Shown here one piece after another: positions 24,055 through 35,893 of a DNA stretch of 64,000 bases. This DNA is from Saccharum officinarum (Eukaryota; Streptophyta; Magnoliopsida; Poales; Poaceae), in assembly GCA_020631735.1 (NCBI GenBank), contig CM036168.1, positions 102,320,036 through 102,384,035 of the forward strand, read 5' to 3'. A program made the translations under genes and the position numbers. The notes under the pieces are model-generated. The model worked only from the letters and a program-made list of their open reading frames with translations, ran no database searches and had not been told where the DNA came from. The first letter of the stretch is position 1, and every line of letters begins with the position of its first letter.

Positions 24055-27000
24055 TTACAGCCCTCCCCCCTTATAAAAATCTCGTCCCGAGATTTGGAAA
24101 GCGTACCATTTTTCATAGAATTCTTTATAACCATCCCGCAAATAATCCTCCCGTTCCCACGTAGCATCACTCTCACTTCCCTGATTACTCCACATCACTT
24201 TGTACCACTTAACCACTTTACTTCTAGTTACTCGTTCCTGAGTATCGATCACTCGGACTGGCTTTTCTTCATAGGTTAGGTCGGATTCCAGCCTGATATC
24301 ACCTAAAGGAACTTGTTCCTCAGGAACTCGAAGACACTTTTTAAGCTGAGATACATGGAAGACGTTGAATATGGCACTCATTTCTGGAGGTAACTGAATT
24401 TTGTACGCAACAGCTCCACTCTTGCCTATGATTTGAAAAGGACCCACGTATCTTGGCGCAAGTTTCCGCTTAACACCAAAACGTTGGACACTTTTCATTG
24501 GAGAAACTTTCAAATACACGAAGTCTCCAACTTCAAACTCGAGTGGTTTTCTACGACGATCCGCATAGCTTTTCTGTCTAGCTTGGGCTGCAGCCATATG
24601 TTTTTGGATGGTACGGACTTGTTCCTCAGCTTCCTCAACAAAAGCAATACCATAAAATCTTCTCTCACCAGATTCTATCCAATTTAGTGGGGTTCTACAC
24701 CTACGACCGTACAAAGCTTCGAATGGAGCCATCTTAATACTCTCTTGATAACTGTTATTGTACGAGAATTCGGCTAAAGGTAACCATTTTTCCCAAGAAC
24801 CCTTGGATGAAATGACGCATGCTCGCAACAGATCTTCCAAGATTTGGTTAACTCGTTCTGTCTGACCCGATGTCTGGGGGTGATAAGCAGAGCTTCTCAC
24901 TAACTTGGTTCCCAGAAGGTGATGCAAGTGCTCCCAAAAGCGAGCAGTGAACTGGGGACCACGGTCAGATATGATAGTACGAGGTATCCCATGAAGCCGG
25001 ACTATCTGATTGAAGTACAACTCAGCATAGTCAGTGGGACGATAGTCCACTCTCACTGGAATGAAGTGAGCTGATTTGGTCAAACGATCAACAATTACCC
25101 AAATAGAGTTATGATTTTTGACAGTAGGAGGAAGTCCGACAATGAAATCCATACTTATCTCTTCCCATTTCCAGCCTGGAATGGAAAGTGGCTGAAGCAA
25201 CCCAGCTTTCATATGCACAGCTTTAACTCTACAGCAGGTGTCACACCTAGCCACATATGCAGCTATTTCTTTCCGCATCTTGGTCCACCAATAGTATGGC
25301 TTCAAATCATAATACATCTTATTGCTACCAGGATGGATGGACAACTTAGAGGAGTGTGCTTCAGACATAATATCATTTCGAAGCTCCCGGTCCTTAGGCA
25401 CAACTAACCTATCCTTGAACCATAGTACACCCTCTTCATCTATCCTGAACTGTGTAGTTTCTTGTTCTTTCATCTTACGCTTGATGTGGAATATACCAGT
25501 GTCAGTCTTTTGGAGCTCAATAATTCTGCTTTTGAGAGTACAACTGACAGTGATGTTGTACAAGACTGCTGGATGTAGAAGGCGAGATCGATGAAAATCA
25601 GTTTCAACTAAGGAATGGCAATGAGACTTACGGCTTAAAGCATCCGCAACCACATTTGCCTTGCCTGGGTGATAGTGCACTTGAAGATTATAATCTTTAA
25701 TCAACTCGAGCCATCTTCTCTGACGCATATTTAGCTCGGGTTGGGTGAAGATGTATTTGAGGCTTTTGTGGTCTGTATAGATATTGCAGACATTGCCCAG
25801 CAGATAATGTCGCCAGGCTTTCAAAGCATGAACAACTGCGGCGAGTTCTAAGTCATGTGTTGGATAATTCGCCTCATGCTTCCGAAGTTGTCGAGAAGTA
25901 TATGCAATTACTCGGCCTTCCTGCATCAACACACCTCCCAAACCTATGCCTGAGGCATCACAATAAACATCAAATGGTTTCTCGATATCCGGTTGTGCCA
26001 AAACCGGAGCTGAGGTTAGGAGGGTTCGCAGTTGGTGAAAAGCCGCATCACACTCAGGAGTCCAGACAAACCTGGTGTCTTTCTGCAGCAACCGAGTCAT
26101 TGGCTTGGCTATTTTGGAGAAATCCGGGATGAAGCGACGATAATAGCCAGCCAAACCAAGAAAACTTCGGACCTCGTGAACCGAGATAGGAGCCTTCCAG
26201 TTCAGTACTTCCTGTACCTTGGCGGGGTCCACCATAATTCCTCCATCGGACAACACATGCCCAAGGAAAGGTACTTCACGAAGCCAGAATTCGCACTTAC
26301 TGAACTTTGCATAAAGTTGATGTTCACGCAGTCTTGTGAGGACTATACGCAGATGTTCAGCGTGATCCTCCTCATTCACAGAATATACCAAGATGTCATC
26401 AATAAATACCACCACAAACTTGTCCAATTCAGGCATAAACACCGAATTCATCAAGTACATGAAGTGTGCGGGGGCATTTGTCAAGCCGAAAGACATAACA
26501 AGATACTCATAAAGACCGTATCTGGTAGAAAAGGCTGTCTTTGGAACATCTTCCGGTCGGATTTTAATTTGATGGTAGCCAGATCTTAGATCGATCTTGG
26601 AGAAAACTTTAGCTTTAGACAACTGATCGAACAAGATGTCGATGCGCGGTAGAGGGTACTTATTTTTGACAGTGACTGCATTGAGAGGTCTATAATCTAC
26701 GCACATCCGCAACGACTGATCCTTCTTCTTTACAAAGATAGCAGGACATCCCCACGGCGATGAACTAGGACGAATCAACCCCTTCTTCAAAAGTTCATTC
26801 AATTGCACCTTAAGTTCAGCGAGTTCATTTGGAGGCATCCTATAGGGTCTCCTAGAGATGGGAGCCGTGCCAGGCAACAACTCAATTTTAAACTCCACAT
26901 CCCGATCCGGAGGGAGCCCCGGCAAATCATCGGGAAAAACGTCCGGAAACTCTTTTACTACTGGAATTTCGGCCAACGCCTTTGCTTGCACAGCATGAAC

Positions 27001-28461
27001 TTCCCCAGACAAATCAACTTTTCTGGGAAGTTGTACCAGAAAACCCTTTTGATCTGTAGGGTCTCTGAGCATAACTACCCGAGCGGATGTGTCAATGAGT
27101 ACCCCATTCTGACTCATCCAATTCATGCCCAAGATAACATCTATGTCTAAACCCGGCAAAACCACTAAGGCAAGCGAGTACTTTCGCCCTTCTATCTCAA
27201 GCTCAAGATTCCCCACTACTTTATTTGTGGAAATATTCCCACTTGCTGCACTAATGCAATAACCCCGACCTTCAACAGTATGCAATTTGTGTGCAAACTC
27301 TGATGCAAACTTAGGACTGATAAAGGAATGCGAAGCACCTGAATCAAAAAGTACCACTGCGGGGTGTTGGTCAACTAGAAACTTACCAGCGGTGACCACC
27401 TCACCAGATGGAATTTCCTCAATGCTGTTATAATGGGCGTGTCCCTGACGACTACCTTGGTTGACATTTTTCTTAGGGTACGGACAGTTCCTGGACCAAT
27501 GACCTGGCTTGTTGCAATTCCAGCAAGGCATATTGCTAGGAGGAACACTAGAGCTGCTCTGTCCAGAAGTCCCCTTTGGCAGAGCGACGGTATAAGCCTT
27601 ACGGAACCCCGTCTTTGCAGCAGGCTTCTTCTGCGGCGGACGGAACTTTGTATTCTGAGCAGGTGGGCGAGGGGAAGACCTCGGTGCCGCTGAGGTCCTT
27701 GACTGAGAAGCACTTGCCTCAAGGGCCCTTTTACGGCTCTTAGAGGCAGAATAAATAGCATTGTTGTTCTCCTGGGTCAAAGCATCGCTGATGAAATCAT
27801 TGAAAGTAGTACATTTGCTAGTGCCCATAGTTTTCATCAGTTTTGGGCCGAGGCCCCTTTTGAAGCTAGCAATCTTTTTGGCATCGGTATCCACAAACTC
27901 TGTGGCATACCTTGCCAGGTTGTTGAAGGACTGCAAGTATTCAGTCAGGCTTTTGTTTCCTTGCGACAGCCTCATAAACTCTGTGTGCTTGATTGCCATA
28001 AGACCGGGAGGAATATAATTTCCCCGGAATGCCGCCTTAAACTGATCCCAAGCAATCGGGACATTTGCCGGCAGTGTGGAACGATAGTGGCTCCACCAAA
28101 TGCCCGCCGGACCATGCAACTGATGGGAAGCATACTCAGTTTTCAGCTCATCAGTTAGACGTAGCAGACGAAACTTTTGTTCAATGGTATTCAACCACTC
28201 GTCAGCCTGCAGTGGTTCTTCCGCTTCCTTGAAGAGCGGGGGCTTTGTATCCAGAAAGTCCTTGAAATCGCTGTACTGATTTGGCTCTGGGCCCTGGCGG
28301 CCATGACGAGCCTCTCGATTAGCCAGTTGGCGCATGGCATCAGCCAACATACGCTGCCCCTCAACCACTGATTGCATCAACTCGGCCGGAGTAGGTGGTG
28401 GCGGAGGGGGCGGCTGTTCCTCCTCCTCATTTCCACGACCCCGGCGTAGATTGTACGACAT
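24055..28461 (-). CDS. gag-pol: Gag-Pol polyprotein of element D, intact
   Basis: One open frame of 1,468 residues from the ATG at 28461, which follows TTTTGCAG. In order (residue numbers approximate): Gag with a proline run and a CCHC knuckle ([14 protein letters not shown], about 315-328); aspartic protease (DSGAS, about 375); reverse transcriptase (540-720, FIDD at 688); RNase H (832-948); integrase with HHCC zinc site (H1038, H1045, C1075, C1078) and catalytic D1107, D1168, E1204; GPF motif (1342); chromodomain (1402-1452, KVMWSNQ...DATWE). The chromodomain keeps one Trp of the usual aromatic cage but lacks the other two aromatics, as in type II chromodomains of the Tekay/Del clade. Gag and Pol share one frame. 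No broken catalytic motif is visible. Confidence 0.95.
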   Translation of the reverse strand: MSYNLRRGRGNEEEEQPPPPPPPTPAELMQSVVEGQRMLADAMRQLANREARHGRQGPEPNQYSDFKDFLDTKPPLFKEAEEPLQADEWLNTIEQKFRLLRLTDELKTEYASHQLHGPAGIWWSHYRSTLPANVPIAWDQFKAAFRGNYIPPGLMAIKHTEFMRLSQGNKSLTEYLQSFNNLARYATEFVDTDAKKIASFKRGLGPKLMKTMGTSKCTTFNDFISDALTQENNNAIYSASKSRKRALEASASQSRTSAAPRSSPRPPAQNTKFRPPQKKPAAKTGFRKAYTVALPKGTSGQSSSSVPPSNMPCWNCNKPGHWSRNCPYPKKNVNQGSRQGHAHYNSIEEIPSGEVVTAGKFLVDQHPAVVLFDSGASHSFISPKFASEFAHKLHTVEGRGYCISAASGNISTNKVVGNLELEIEGRKYSLALVVLPGLDIDVILGMNWMSQNGVLIDTSARVVMLRDPTDQKGFLVQLPRKVDLSGEVHAVQAKALAEIPVVKEFPDVFPDDLPGLPPDRDVEFKIELLPGTAPISRRPYRMPPNELAELKVQLNELLKKGLIRPSSSPWGCPAIFVKKKDQSLRMCVDYRPLNAVTVKNKYPLPRIDILFDQLSKAKVFSKIDLRSGYHQIKIRPEDVPKTAFSTRYGLYEYLVMSFGLTNAPAHFMYLMNSVFMPELDKFVVVFIDDILVYSVNEEDHAEHLRIVLTRLREHQLYAKFSKCEFWLREVPFLGHVLSDGGIMVDPAKVQEVLNWKAPISVHEVRSFLGLAGYYRRFIPDFSKIAKPMTRLLQKDTRFVWTPECDAAFHQLRTLLTSAPVLAQPDIEKPFDVYCDASGIGLGGVLMQEGRVIAYTSRQLRKHEANYPTHDLELAAVVHALKAWRHYLLGNVCNIYTDHKSLKYIFTQPELNMRQRRWLELIKDYNLQVHYHPGKANVVADALSRKSHCHSLVETDFHRSRLLHPAVLYNITVSCTLKSRIIELQKTDTGIFHIKRKMKEQETTQFRIDEEGVLWFKDRLVVPKDRELRNDIMSEAHSSKLSIHPGSNKMYYDLKPYYWWTKMRKEIAAYVARCDTCCRVKAVHMKAGLLQPLSIPGWKWEEISMDFIVGLPPTVKNHNSIWVIVDRLTKSAHFIPVRVDYRPTDYAELYFNQIVRLHGIPRTIISDRGPQFTARFWEHLHHLLGTKLVRSSAYHPQTSGQTERVNQILEDLLRACVISSKGSWEKWLPLAEFSYNNSYQESIKMAPFEALYGRRCRTPLNWIESGERRFYGIAFVEEAEEQVRTIQKHMAAAQARQKSYADRRRKPLEFEVGDFVYLKVSPMKSVQRFGVKRKLAPRYVGPFQIIGKSGAVAYKIQLPPEMSAIFNVFHVSQLKKCLRVPEEQVPLGDIRLESDLTYEEKPVRVIDTQERVTRSKVVKWYKVMWSNQGSESDATWEREDYLRDGYKEFYEKWYAFQISGRDFYKGGGL
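24060..24072 (-). other. Polypurine tract of element D
   Basis: On the minus strand AAGGGGGGAGGGC directly before the 3' LTR. It is also translated: the last Gag-Pol residues are GGGL, and the stop TAA comes from the LTR's own TGTAAC. Confidence 0.88.
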
Positions 28462-29120
28462 CTGCAAAATGCATAGCCAATGAGCACTGACGATGTGGGA
28501 ATTTTGTAGATGAATTATTGTAAATATGTCAAACTGACTTCATGAAATAGACTTCTCAAATTATTCATGGCACAATAATTCATCACAACCGCACAATCCA
28601 TTCAAGCGGATCAATTGGCGCAATCATACGAGAGAATCCAACAAGATGTACTTTGATAAAGGCTCACACACAAGGAGCACAACGGTTACCGGACCGTTTA
28701 CGTTGCTATCTACGTGATTTTTGACCTTTTGCACGGTACTTGGATTCCATCTCAAGATTTTTAGTTGACTGTGAAAGGCTACTTCAAACTGACCACAAAG
28801 AGACTCCTCAATGAAGAGTTCCATGGTGGATCATGACTAGCCACCTCGATACCTGCGCGTGCCAAGCAGCACAGCCTTATGTCGCGCGCCATAGGAGGCC
28901 CTCGGTTTCGTCGCGGCACCGAAGGGTGCTAATCGTGACACCATCATCGAACGCAACATAATAAGACATCAAGTTGTGATCGAAATTAACAGGTTCAAAC
29001 TACATTCAGGAAACATACGGTTCAACCTTACATCCCAAAGTCAAGTTATTACAAGGCCTCACTCCTTCACAGGGAGGGCACAAAAGACGATCCTAACATT
29101 AAAGGCACGTGATGACTACT
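28462..29120 (-). other. Spacer between H3-like ORF and gag in element D
   Basis: About 660 bp with no conserved open frame. It ends in an acceptor-like TTTTGCAG against the gag ATG, so a spliced gag-pol mRNA that skips the H3-like ORF is plausible (inference). Confidence 0.5.
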
Positions 29121-29735
29121 CTAAGCATCATCCTCCGAGTCGGTGTCATGGATCTCCCCGCCGTCCTCATCACTGACAGGCTCTAACTCCTCGTCTTCTT
29201 CTTCTTCTGGCTCTTCCTCTGGTGCTTCTGCAGGTGAGGCATCCTGTGGTCCATCAACCTCCACTTCATCATCATCCTCAGCCATGAAGATGCCTGATCC
29301 CATATCTTCATCTACATTGTTGTTTCTAGGTAGCAGGGGATTAAGCTCGTTGTTCAGGCGGTGCACTTCTTCATGAAGATTATCGTTGTATTCTTCAGCA
29401 TTTTCTAACTGTTGCTCGAGCTCAAACTGACGAGCCCTCAGAACATTCTCTTCGTGCCAGGCTTCATCCCTCTGTTCCATGACACGGACCAACATGCGTT
29501 GACAGTTGCGGTTTGCTACTGTCAACCTCTGGACTGCAAGGGTTTCCTGGTCACGATCACGGATCACTTGCTCCAGTTGCTGACGCGATGCATTCCTGGC
29601 AGTAGTCACTTCAGCCAACTCTGCCCTCAGCCTTTCCACCTCAGTAGGCTCAGGGCGGGGCTCACGTGGAGCGAGCTGGTGACGCGGTGCCCTGCCCCCA
29701 GTGGACTTACGAGCGGTCCTCTTGGTACGTGCCAT
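29121..29735 (-). CDS. Histone H3-tail-like accessory protein of element D, intact
   Basis: 204 residues from the ATG at 29735, right after TTGCTACAG. The N-terminus after Met is [20 protein letters not shown]; histone H3 has [20 protein letters not shown]. Only positions 5, 14 and 18 differ in 20. R2, T3, K4, R8, K9, S10 and T11 are kept, and Ala at position 2 favours Met removal, leaving a true H3-like free end. Then come a predicted coiled coil (about 30-130, including [14 protein letters not shown]) and a strongly acidic C-terminus (about 135-204). There is no histone fold and no catalytic motif. The domain between tail and coiled coil found in F is absent. Likely roles (inference): bind or sequester H3-tail readers or writers, or bridge to chromatin. 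A related ORF is present in A, B, F and G. Confidence 0.85.
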   Translation of the reverse strand: [204 protein letters not shown]

Positions 29736-30498
29736 CTGTAGCAACAAGATAAGATACGACTTAAAGTGAGGATCATTTAGGGGATACGAAATTTACTTTA
29801 GTCGGGAGTACTGAAAATTTTTAAGGAGGGAGTAAATGATATGTATGATATAATTAAACATGATGCATGCACGTTCCGTACGCCCTCTCACCTTAGTAGA
29901 AACCTAAAGTTCTAACGCTAGGCGGTGGCATACATACGTTCTCTCATATAAGCGAAACTATCGGTCTACTCGTTACGCTGTTAGTGTACCTGCAGAAAAC
30001 CTCATTTCAGCCCAACAGTTTCCCAATATTAGCACACAAGAAAACAGTAATTTAAATACTTTCCATATACACATCCCCAGATGTATATACTTCAGTATCA
30101 AAGCTACCCGATATAAAGGTTCCCACAATTAAGTGCTTACGTAATTACATGGTTTAAACATGTAAGTATGCAAGTCACCAAAACTACTCTCCCCTAGATC
30201 GCCGATTGGACGATCATGCTCTCACAACTCACACTTACCAGAGCGTCGAGGCAATTGATCCATACATTACCACCCAAGTGGATGGCATCCATACAATTTC
30301 ACGCCGTATGGACGACGAAACAAAAACAAACAAGGCCCCCAAGTTAGTCTTTATAATAAGCCACCTAAGAGTCCTTATTTGGGCTAAGGGATGTGATCAC
30401 TGGCATACCTAAAAATAATTTTTAGTGTTTTAACCCTTTTTCATAATCAAATACTTTTGTTTTTAAATACTCGTATGATGTTTTTAATGTTGAATTAT
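29736..30498 (-). promoter_or_regulatory. Leader of element D with covarying hairpin and splice sites
   Basis: Minus-strand features: hairpin TCCATAC (30312-30306) with GTATGGA (30294-30288); donor CTG|GTAAGT (intron start 30238); TTTTCTGCAG followed by GTACAC (29990/29989); acceptor GCTACAG at 29742-29736 against the ATG. All are in the same order as in A and F. Compared with A, two base pairs of the hairpin have changed on both sides. Confidence 0.6.
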
Positions 30499-30510
30499 GC
30501 TCCGGTACCA
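30499..30510 (-). other. Primer-binding site of element D
   Basis: Minus strand TGGTACCGGAGC, two bases after the 5' LTR; a two-mismatch match to the tRNA-iMet complement. Confidence 0.85.
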
Positions 30511-30863
30511 GCTGTAACAGAACCGACCAAATTATAAGAGCACAAGTACGAAAACGAGCACCGAAGCGCTCAAATTTTCAAACTTGAGCCCATATAATCC
30601 CGGTAGTCAATCGAAATCACGAAGGATTTCAAACCAAACTGCTTACAACCAGGATCGCATCATTCAACATACAACATCATACGATACATTTCACAAGTAG
30701 TTCTGAAATAAGTTTACACACGGAGTAGCAAATATTACAAACCAAGTTTGAAAGTAGCGGAAGCATAACACACACACTAGTTAATTAAATACTGCCAGTC
30801 TGGATGATCGACATCCCGCAAAAGCATGAGGAAAGTACATAAAGACGATCATGCCCTTCTGAT

Positions 30864-30925
30864 CTAGTCATCATCACCCGCAGGGTGGAGACACGTCTTG
30901 CAGAATCCCTGATAAAGCATGTCAT
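30864..30925 (-). CDS. LTR-encoded accessory gene, terminal CxxC exon (element D 5' LTR)
   Basis: Same sequence as 19398-19459: phase 1 start after GTTGCAG, C-x2-C pair, TAG stop. It lies about 350 bp before the LTR end, so the spliced message would carry the PBS and leader as 3' sequence unless further spliced. Confidence 0.6.
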
Positions 30926-32015
30926 CTGCAACAGGAGGGAATAAACCCTGAGTACTGGAATGTACTCAGCTAGACTTACCCGTCGAAAACCAGAAATAAG
31001 AGACACCAAGGATTATGCAAGGCTTACACAAGAGGCTAGCTGACATATCATTTTGCATAAAGGCATAAGTAATTGAAATTCTTATAACCTGTACTAGCAG
31101 TTATTTTTAGCATTTACCTGTCATCTATCTTAGCACCTGTACTAAACATTCACTTGAGTATAATCAAACAACATTATTATTATATCCATAGCAGGTATAT
31201 CATTGCGGCAACATCATATCATTCCCTTAACCATCTGTTCATTTAATGAGATCTACGTTGCCGCTGCTCAAGTCAAGTGCTCACTAACCGGGAGCGACGG
31301 CGATTCGAATCGAATTCCTATCCAGCTGGAGGGGTATTTCTAACACTCACCGTGCAGACCCCTGCCAGGGTCGCACAGGCCACCGTTTCATATGATTCAG
31401 GAATCGCGGGTCCGAATAATGTCGCGACCCCAAGGGCGACACTCTGCCAGGTGATAGGGACTCTAACCCCCCTTGGTCTCACGCCAATGTCCCCAAGCAC
31501 ATCCTTTCTCTCCTCCAAGAAGCAACCTACCATTCGATTCCCGGCCTGAACCACATTACTCGGCTTCGCGGTCGGAACGGGTTATCCGGCCAACTAAGTG
31601 TTAGACTGCGTTCAACATGACTCAAGGACGTACAGCGAATCGGTCCTTAAACGACTCAGACGGGCATAGCTCCACACCCAAGACGTGAAGTGTCTTGCGG
31701 CTGTACTATCGAACTCCCGCCCGGTCTCAATTTTATTTTTAAGCATGGTTCCATTCACGATAGCCATAAAGCCACTCGTGACTCCTTCCTACATCTCGCG
31801 GATGACCGGAAATCACCCGACTTCTACCGTACTAAGCAGGGCTAAGCATTGACACGTGCCTAAACCTAAAATAGGATTAAGTACGATATCTGGACAAGGA
31901 CAGGTATAATGCAGCAAGTGTTTTCATATAACTCCTACAACTTAATGCAGTAAACAATTAAAAGTACTCAAGATTAATTTATAAATCAGTAGGTTCAGCA
32001 TGCACCGGGGCTTGC

Positions 32016-32174
32016 CTTTCAGAAAAGTTGAAGGCCGGTGGTCAGGGCACTCGGGTAGATCTTCTGACGGAGCTTCCCCGACGTTGGGTTCTTCTGCTAA
32101 TTCCTCCGGTTGACTCAGCACCTCCTCCGGTATTGCTTGTTCGAATTCGAGGAGTGTCACCCCCTCCGGTACAC
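32016..32174 (-). CDS. LTR-encoded accessory gene, acidic exon (element D 5' LTR)
   Basis: I see no difference from 20552-20710. Here the exon lies in the LTR that should start transcription, upstream of the PBS, so it could be the first coding unit of the element's own transcript. It ends at AAAG|GCAAGC. Confidence 0.6.
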
Positions 32175-35100
32175 CTATTGCATGAGTGCATAATAAATCT
32201 CAAGAATGCATAATGAAAGATGCAATATGCTCGGAATGAAATGTATTACAACAATTTAACGCTCTACTCAAATCACTTCAAAAGAGTAGGTGCAAATTTC
32301 CTCTCCGGTAGAGAAGTACTCACCTAATCTACTTAACCTAAGATAAAGCTGCTCATCCTCAGTTAAGGCCCTAACACCTAACAATTACAAAAGTAGCATG
32401 TCTTAGGATATCACACCATATCAATCAGCAAAACACCACAGTAAGCATTCTGGACAGCAGCTACTTGTTTTTATCACAACTGGAGATTTACAATTCCAAA
32501 AGATATGATCTAAGCCAATCTGGAAAGCCTAAGAAATGTACTACAATTCATTTTCAGACCTCAACTCCAAACTCCTAAGTTTTCCATGTCAAACTTCACA
32601 AGTTCCAGAATCTGTCCTCTCCAAAACAGAGAGTAGCAGATTTTGAACTGCCACTTTAAACAACAGTAACTCTCAAACTACTAAGCCAAATGCTTCCAAA
32701 TTTTAACACAAGCTAGTTCATCAAGTTTACTCCAACCTTGGTATTTACAAGTTGTCCAGCAACCAATTTTATCAAAGCCAAATTTAGAATTACTACTTAG
32801 CTGTCCAGAAAACCTAAAATTACAAAGGTTAAATATTTATTGATGTGGCAAACATTCTCTAAAACCAAACTAATGCTACTACAAGTTCACAAATATCACA
32901 AAGACACCAGGAAGTAAGGTCGCCCACCTAGAACATTTATTTAAACCCATTTCTCAATTTACTTAAGTAATTAAGTGGAATTTCAAACATATATGTAAAC
33001 TGCTCCACAAATTCTACAAAAATTACAGGGGACTCTCTGACCCACAAAGAGACTACTGTAAAATTTTGAACTCAATTTATTCACAGGAACTCCCTACACA
33101 AAATTCCCAAGCCAAAAAGGCTGATTTTTGTATAAATAACCAAGCATAGTAAAAAGTGTCAAACAACAGATTTCTTAATTTTCTTGGACACTCTAGGGTA
33201 CCAAGACATGCTCCAAAAATTTATAAGAACATTGCACATGTAGAAGAATTACTAAAATTCATTTTAGTATTTCCTAGAATAACAAGATAGCATTATAACT
33301 TGGAAATTACTTAATCACCGATGCCCAAATTTTTACCAGAGCTAGGGCTAGCATAGAGCAACCTACCCACCAAATTTCATGATTTATGGAACACTACAGC
33401 TCAAGTTATAAATTTAACAAATTTGCATGCATTCCAAAACACATTTAAAGGATCTATTAAATTCTTACATAATGTAAACATCTCATGCCAGATCCATATT
33501 TTTCTAAAATACTACACATCATGTAGACCCTAATAAAATTTATCTCATGATTTTTGGATCATTAAAACCCTAGATCTATATTTTTCCAACTTGTACAAAA
33601 ATCAGTGACAAAATAATAAAAATGAATTTCATTTCGGACGACTGGGCCGGCCCGGAAAACTCGGCCCACACTCGCGCGCGCGCGGCCCGCTCAGCGCTCC
33701 CGCCCGCGCGCGACACTAACGGGCGGGCCCCCGCGGTCAGTGACCGGAGACAGGGGAGCGGCAGCCGTGAGCTCCGGCGAGCCCAAGCTCGTCGGAGGGA
33801 AGCTTGCCCGGAAAAATCGAGCCCACCCACGCGTTCCCCGTTCCGTAACACTTCGATTCATGCTAGTGGAAGAGCTTAGGTTGGAATGGGAGGGCTCGCC
33901 GTCGTGAGCGGCGGCCGGTGAGGGTCGGGTGAGGGTATGCCGTCGCCGGTGAGGCCGCACGGCCATATCTAAGCTCGGTACGAGCTACACTACGCCCGGG
34001 CGAATCTATTGAGGTAGAAAGGAGGTTTGGAAGAGGTCCTAACTACCCTGGCCACGGAGTGCCGTGACGCGGTGCGGTGAGCACGACGACGGTGGTCGTC
34101 ATGTTCCGCTCCGGCGAGGTCGCATCCCACTGTAAGGTCATGCCTAGAGCTAGAGGAAGGCCTACACTATTCCGAACGCTGACCACAGAGAGAGGAGGGT
34201 GAAAGAGGACGTCGGTGGTGAGCTCGCAATGGCGGCGGCCATGGCGGAGCTCCGCACCGCCGAGGTTTGATTGGGTGATTTGCCCTCTACCTTGACCCAA
34301 CGGCTGACCCAATGTGCGGAGGTTGTAGAGTATGGGCAGGCGGTGCTGTTCGTGAGCTCTCAGGAGTGGTGGCGCGGTGGTTGGCGCAACCGAAGGCGGC
34401 GGAGCCGGCTGTGGGGGCGGAGGACGCTCGGTCGCCTTACCGGTGAGCTGAGGAAGGAGGGCGATGGAAATGGAGGGGAAAGCGGGTCGTCCTGGTCTTC
34501 ATGCTGAGTTCGCAGGCGACGTGGGGCGTCGGCAGAACACGCGCGCCACACGGCCACCGGGCTCTGCCCGAGCGCCACGACGCGGTCGGCCGCGGCCGTC
34601 GGTGTCTGAACCCTGAACCCGACGACTTCGGCGTCCATTGCCCGACTGACGGCCAAAGTTCCACCGATCCCCGTTCCAAATCTAGCCAGAATTAGTGCTA
34701 AGTGTTAACAGCAATTTGGTAGAGCTATGTGAGGGCAACAAAATTGTCAATTGGAGCTTAGACTGGTTCGGCCTAGATTTGAAACTACAGAGCTCCAAAG
34801 TGGGTCACCCGAAAACTGAAACTTAGTTTCAGTCACAATGCCGACTGAAACCCGATTTTCTAGGCACCAAATCTCCTAAACCATTTAGAACTAGGTGATG
34901 GTGATATTGGCAATGTTGTAGAGCTACATGTGATCTACAAGTTTATCAATATGAGTGAAAGCTGGTTTGGCCTGGTTTGCAAACTAAAAGCTCCTAAAGT
35001 AGGCATCAGTAAAACTGTAGGGTCAGATTCCAGACTTAGAAAAATTCTAAGTCTTGGAGCTACCTCTCTAACTGACTTGTGGGCCACTTTTGAGCATGTT

Positions 35101-35522
35101 AGGGTCAATTTCATGAGATGGTCATATTGAGACTTTTGTTCCCCATGAATTTCTTTACAACTTTGCTTAAGGGTGCTCTTCCATGCAAGGTCTCTAAATT
35201 AGACTTTTTAATTGGTCAAACTAGGGCCTTCTAGGGTCAAATGGTGGTCAAACTTCTCTTGGAGGGCAATTTAGTAATTTTGGTCAACATGAACCTTGTT
35301 CCAAATGTTACCCTAAGTATAACTAAGGTGTTGTAGGTCATGATTGGCTACCTTACCTTTTTGTTACACCAACTATCAAATACTTCATGAAATAATTCAA
35401 ATAAACCCCAGAACTATCACATGTGTTGCATCACATGAAATAACAAACATGAATGATGCATGCTTATGCTTATGCCATGCAAATGCAATGCAATTATGGA
35501 GCTAAACACTTGAGGTGTTACA

Positions 35523-35893
35523 CTTAGGACCATAGACACTGGTCATTCACTACGTCTTGTCTGATGCTTTTGTTGGAAGATGATCCTGAGCTGGCACTTT
35601 ATTTCAAACTCTGTGTGAGTGTGTGTGGTTTGAACTAAATGCTTCTGCTACTTTTATTTGAACTTGGTTTGTAATAACTATGTTTAAACTCCAATGTATT
35701 TGCGACGCGAACTTTTATGTAACTTATGATGGTGACGGCTGAACTTATTACGATCTTGGCTGGTATGTAAGTTGGTTTGAAATCCGTCGTGATTTCACGG
35801 ACTACCGGGTTATACGGGCTTAAGTTTGCTAAATCGTCTGCTCGGTGGATGATTTTCTTACTTAATTTCGGATAATTGGTCTGTTCTGTTACA
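35523..35893 (+). repeat. 3' LTR of element C, end part (with D target duplication)
   Basis: 35523-35527 is CTTAG, the target duplication of D. The C LTR then continues to CTGTTACA at 35893, aligned with 54330-54690 of F. It holds the U5 hairpin GAAATC/GATTTC near 35790. Confidence 0.9.

Larger units (their letters stand above)
19045..24059 (-). repeat. 3' LTR of element D (5,015 bp)
   Basis: On the minus strand it starts TGTAACACC at 24059 and ends at 19045. The GC-rich block is at about 23230-22190, with a donor match CAAG|GTAGAGG (exon end 22828). LTR-gene exons lie at 20710-20552 and 19459-19398. The remainder is AT-rich and holds the conserved palindrome CGATTCGAATCG near 19840. Confidence 0.95.
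19045..35522 (-). mobile_element. Element D: complete young Tekay-like retrotransposon (16,478 bp)
   Basis: Both ends are present: 3' LTR 24059-19045 and 5' LTR 35522-30513 (minus strand), flanked by the 5-bp target duplication CTTAG (19040-19044 and 35523-35527). By eye the LTRs differ at about 25 substitutions and four small indels over 5.0 kb, near 0.5 %. With a commonly used grass rate of 1.3e-8 per site per year that means roughly 0.2 million years. PBS, PPT, an open H3-like ORF and an open gag-pol are all present, so it may be autonomous. Confidence 0.95.
30513..35522 (-). repeat. 5' LTR of element D (5,010 bp)
   Basis: Nearly identical to 19045-24059. It starts TGTAACACC at 35522 and ends at 30513. 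This copy would drive the element's transcript. Its GC-rich block is at about 34690-33650. Confidence 0.95.

Noticed and set aside
24055..28461. Envelope-like gene making D an errantivirus-type element
   Set aside because: Pol ends at the LTR with no further ORF after the integrase; the only extra ORFs are upstream of gag and inside the LTR.
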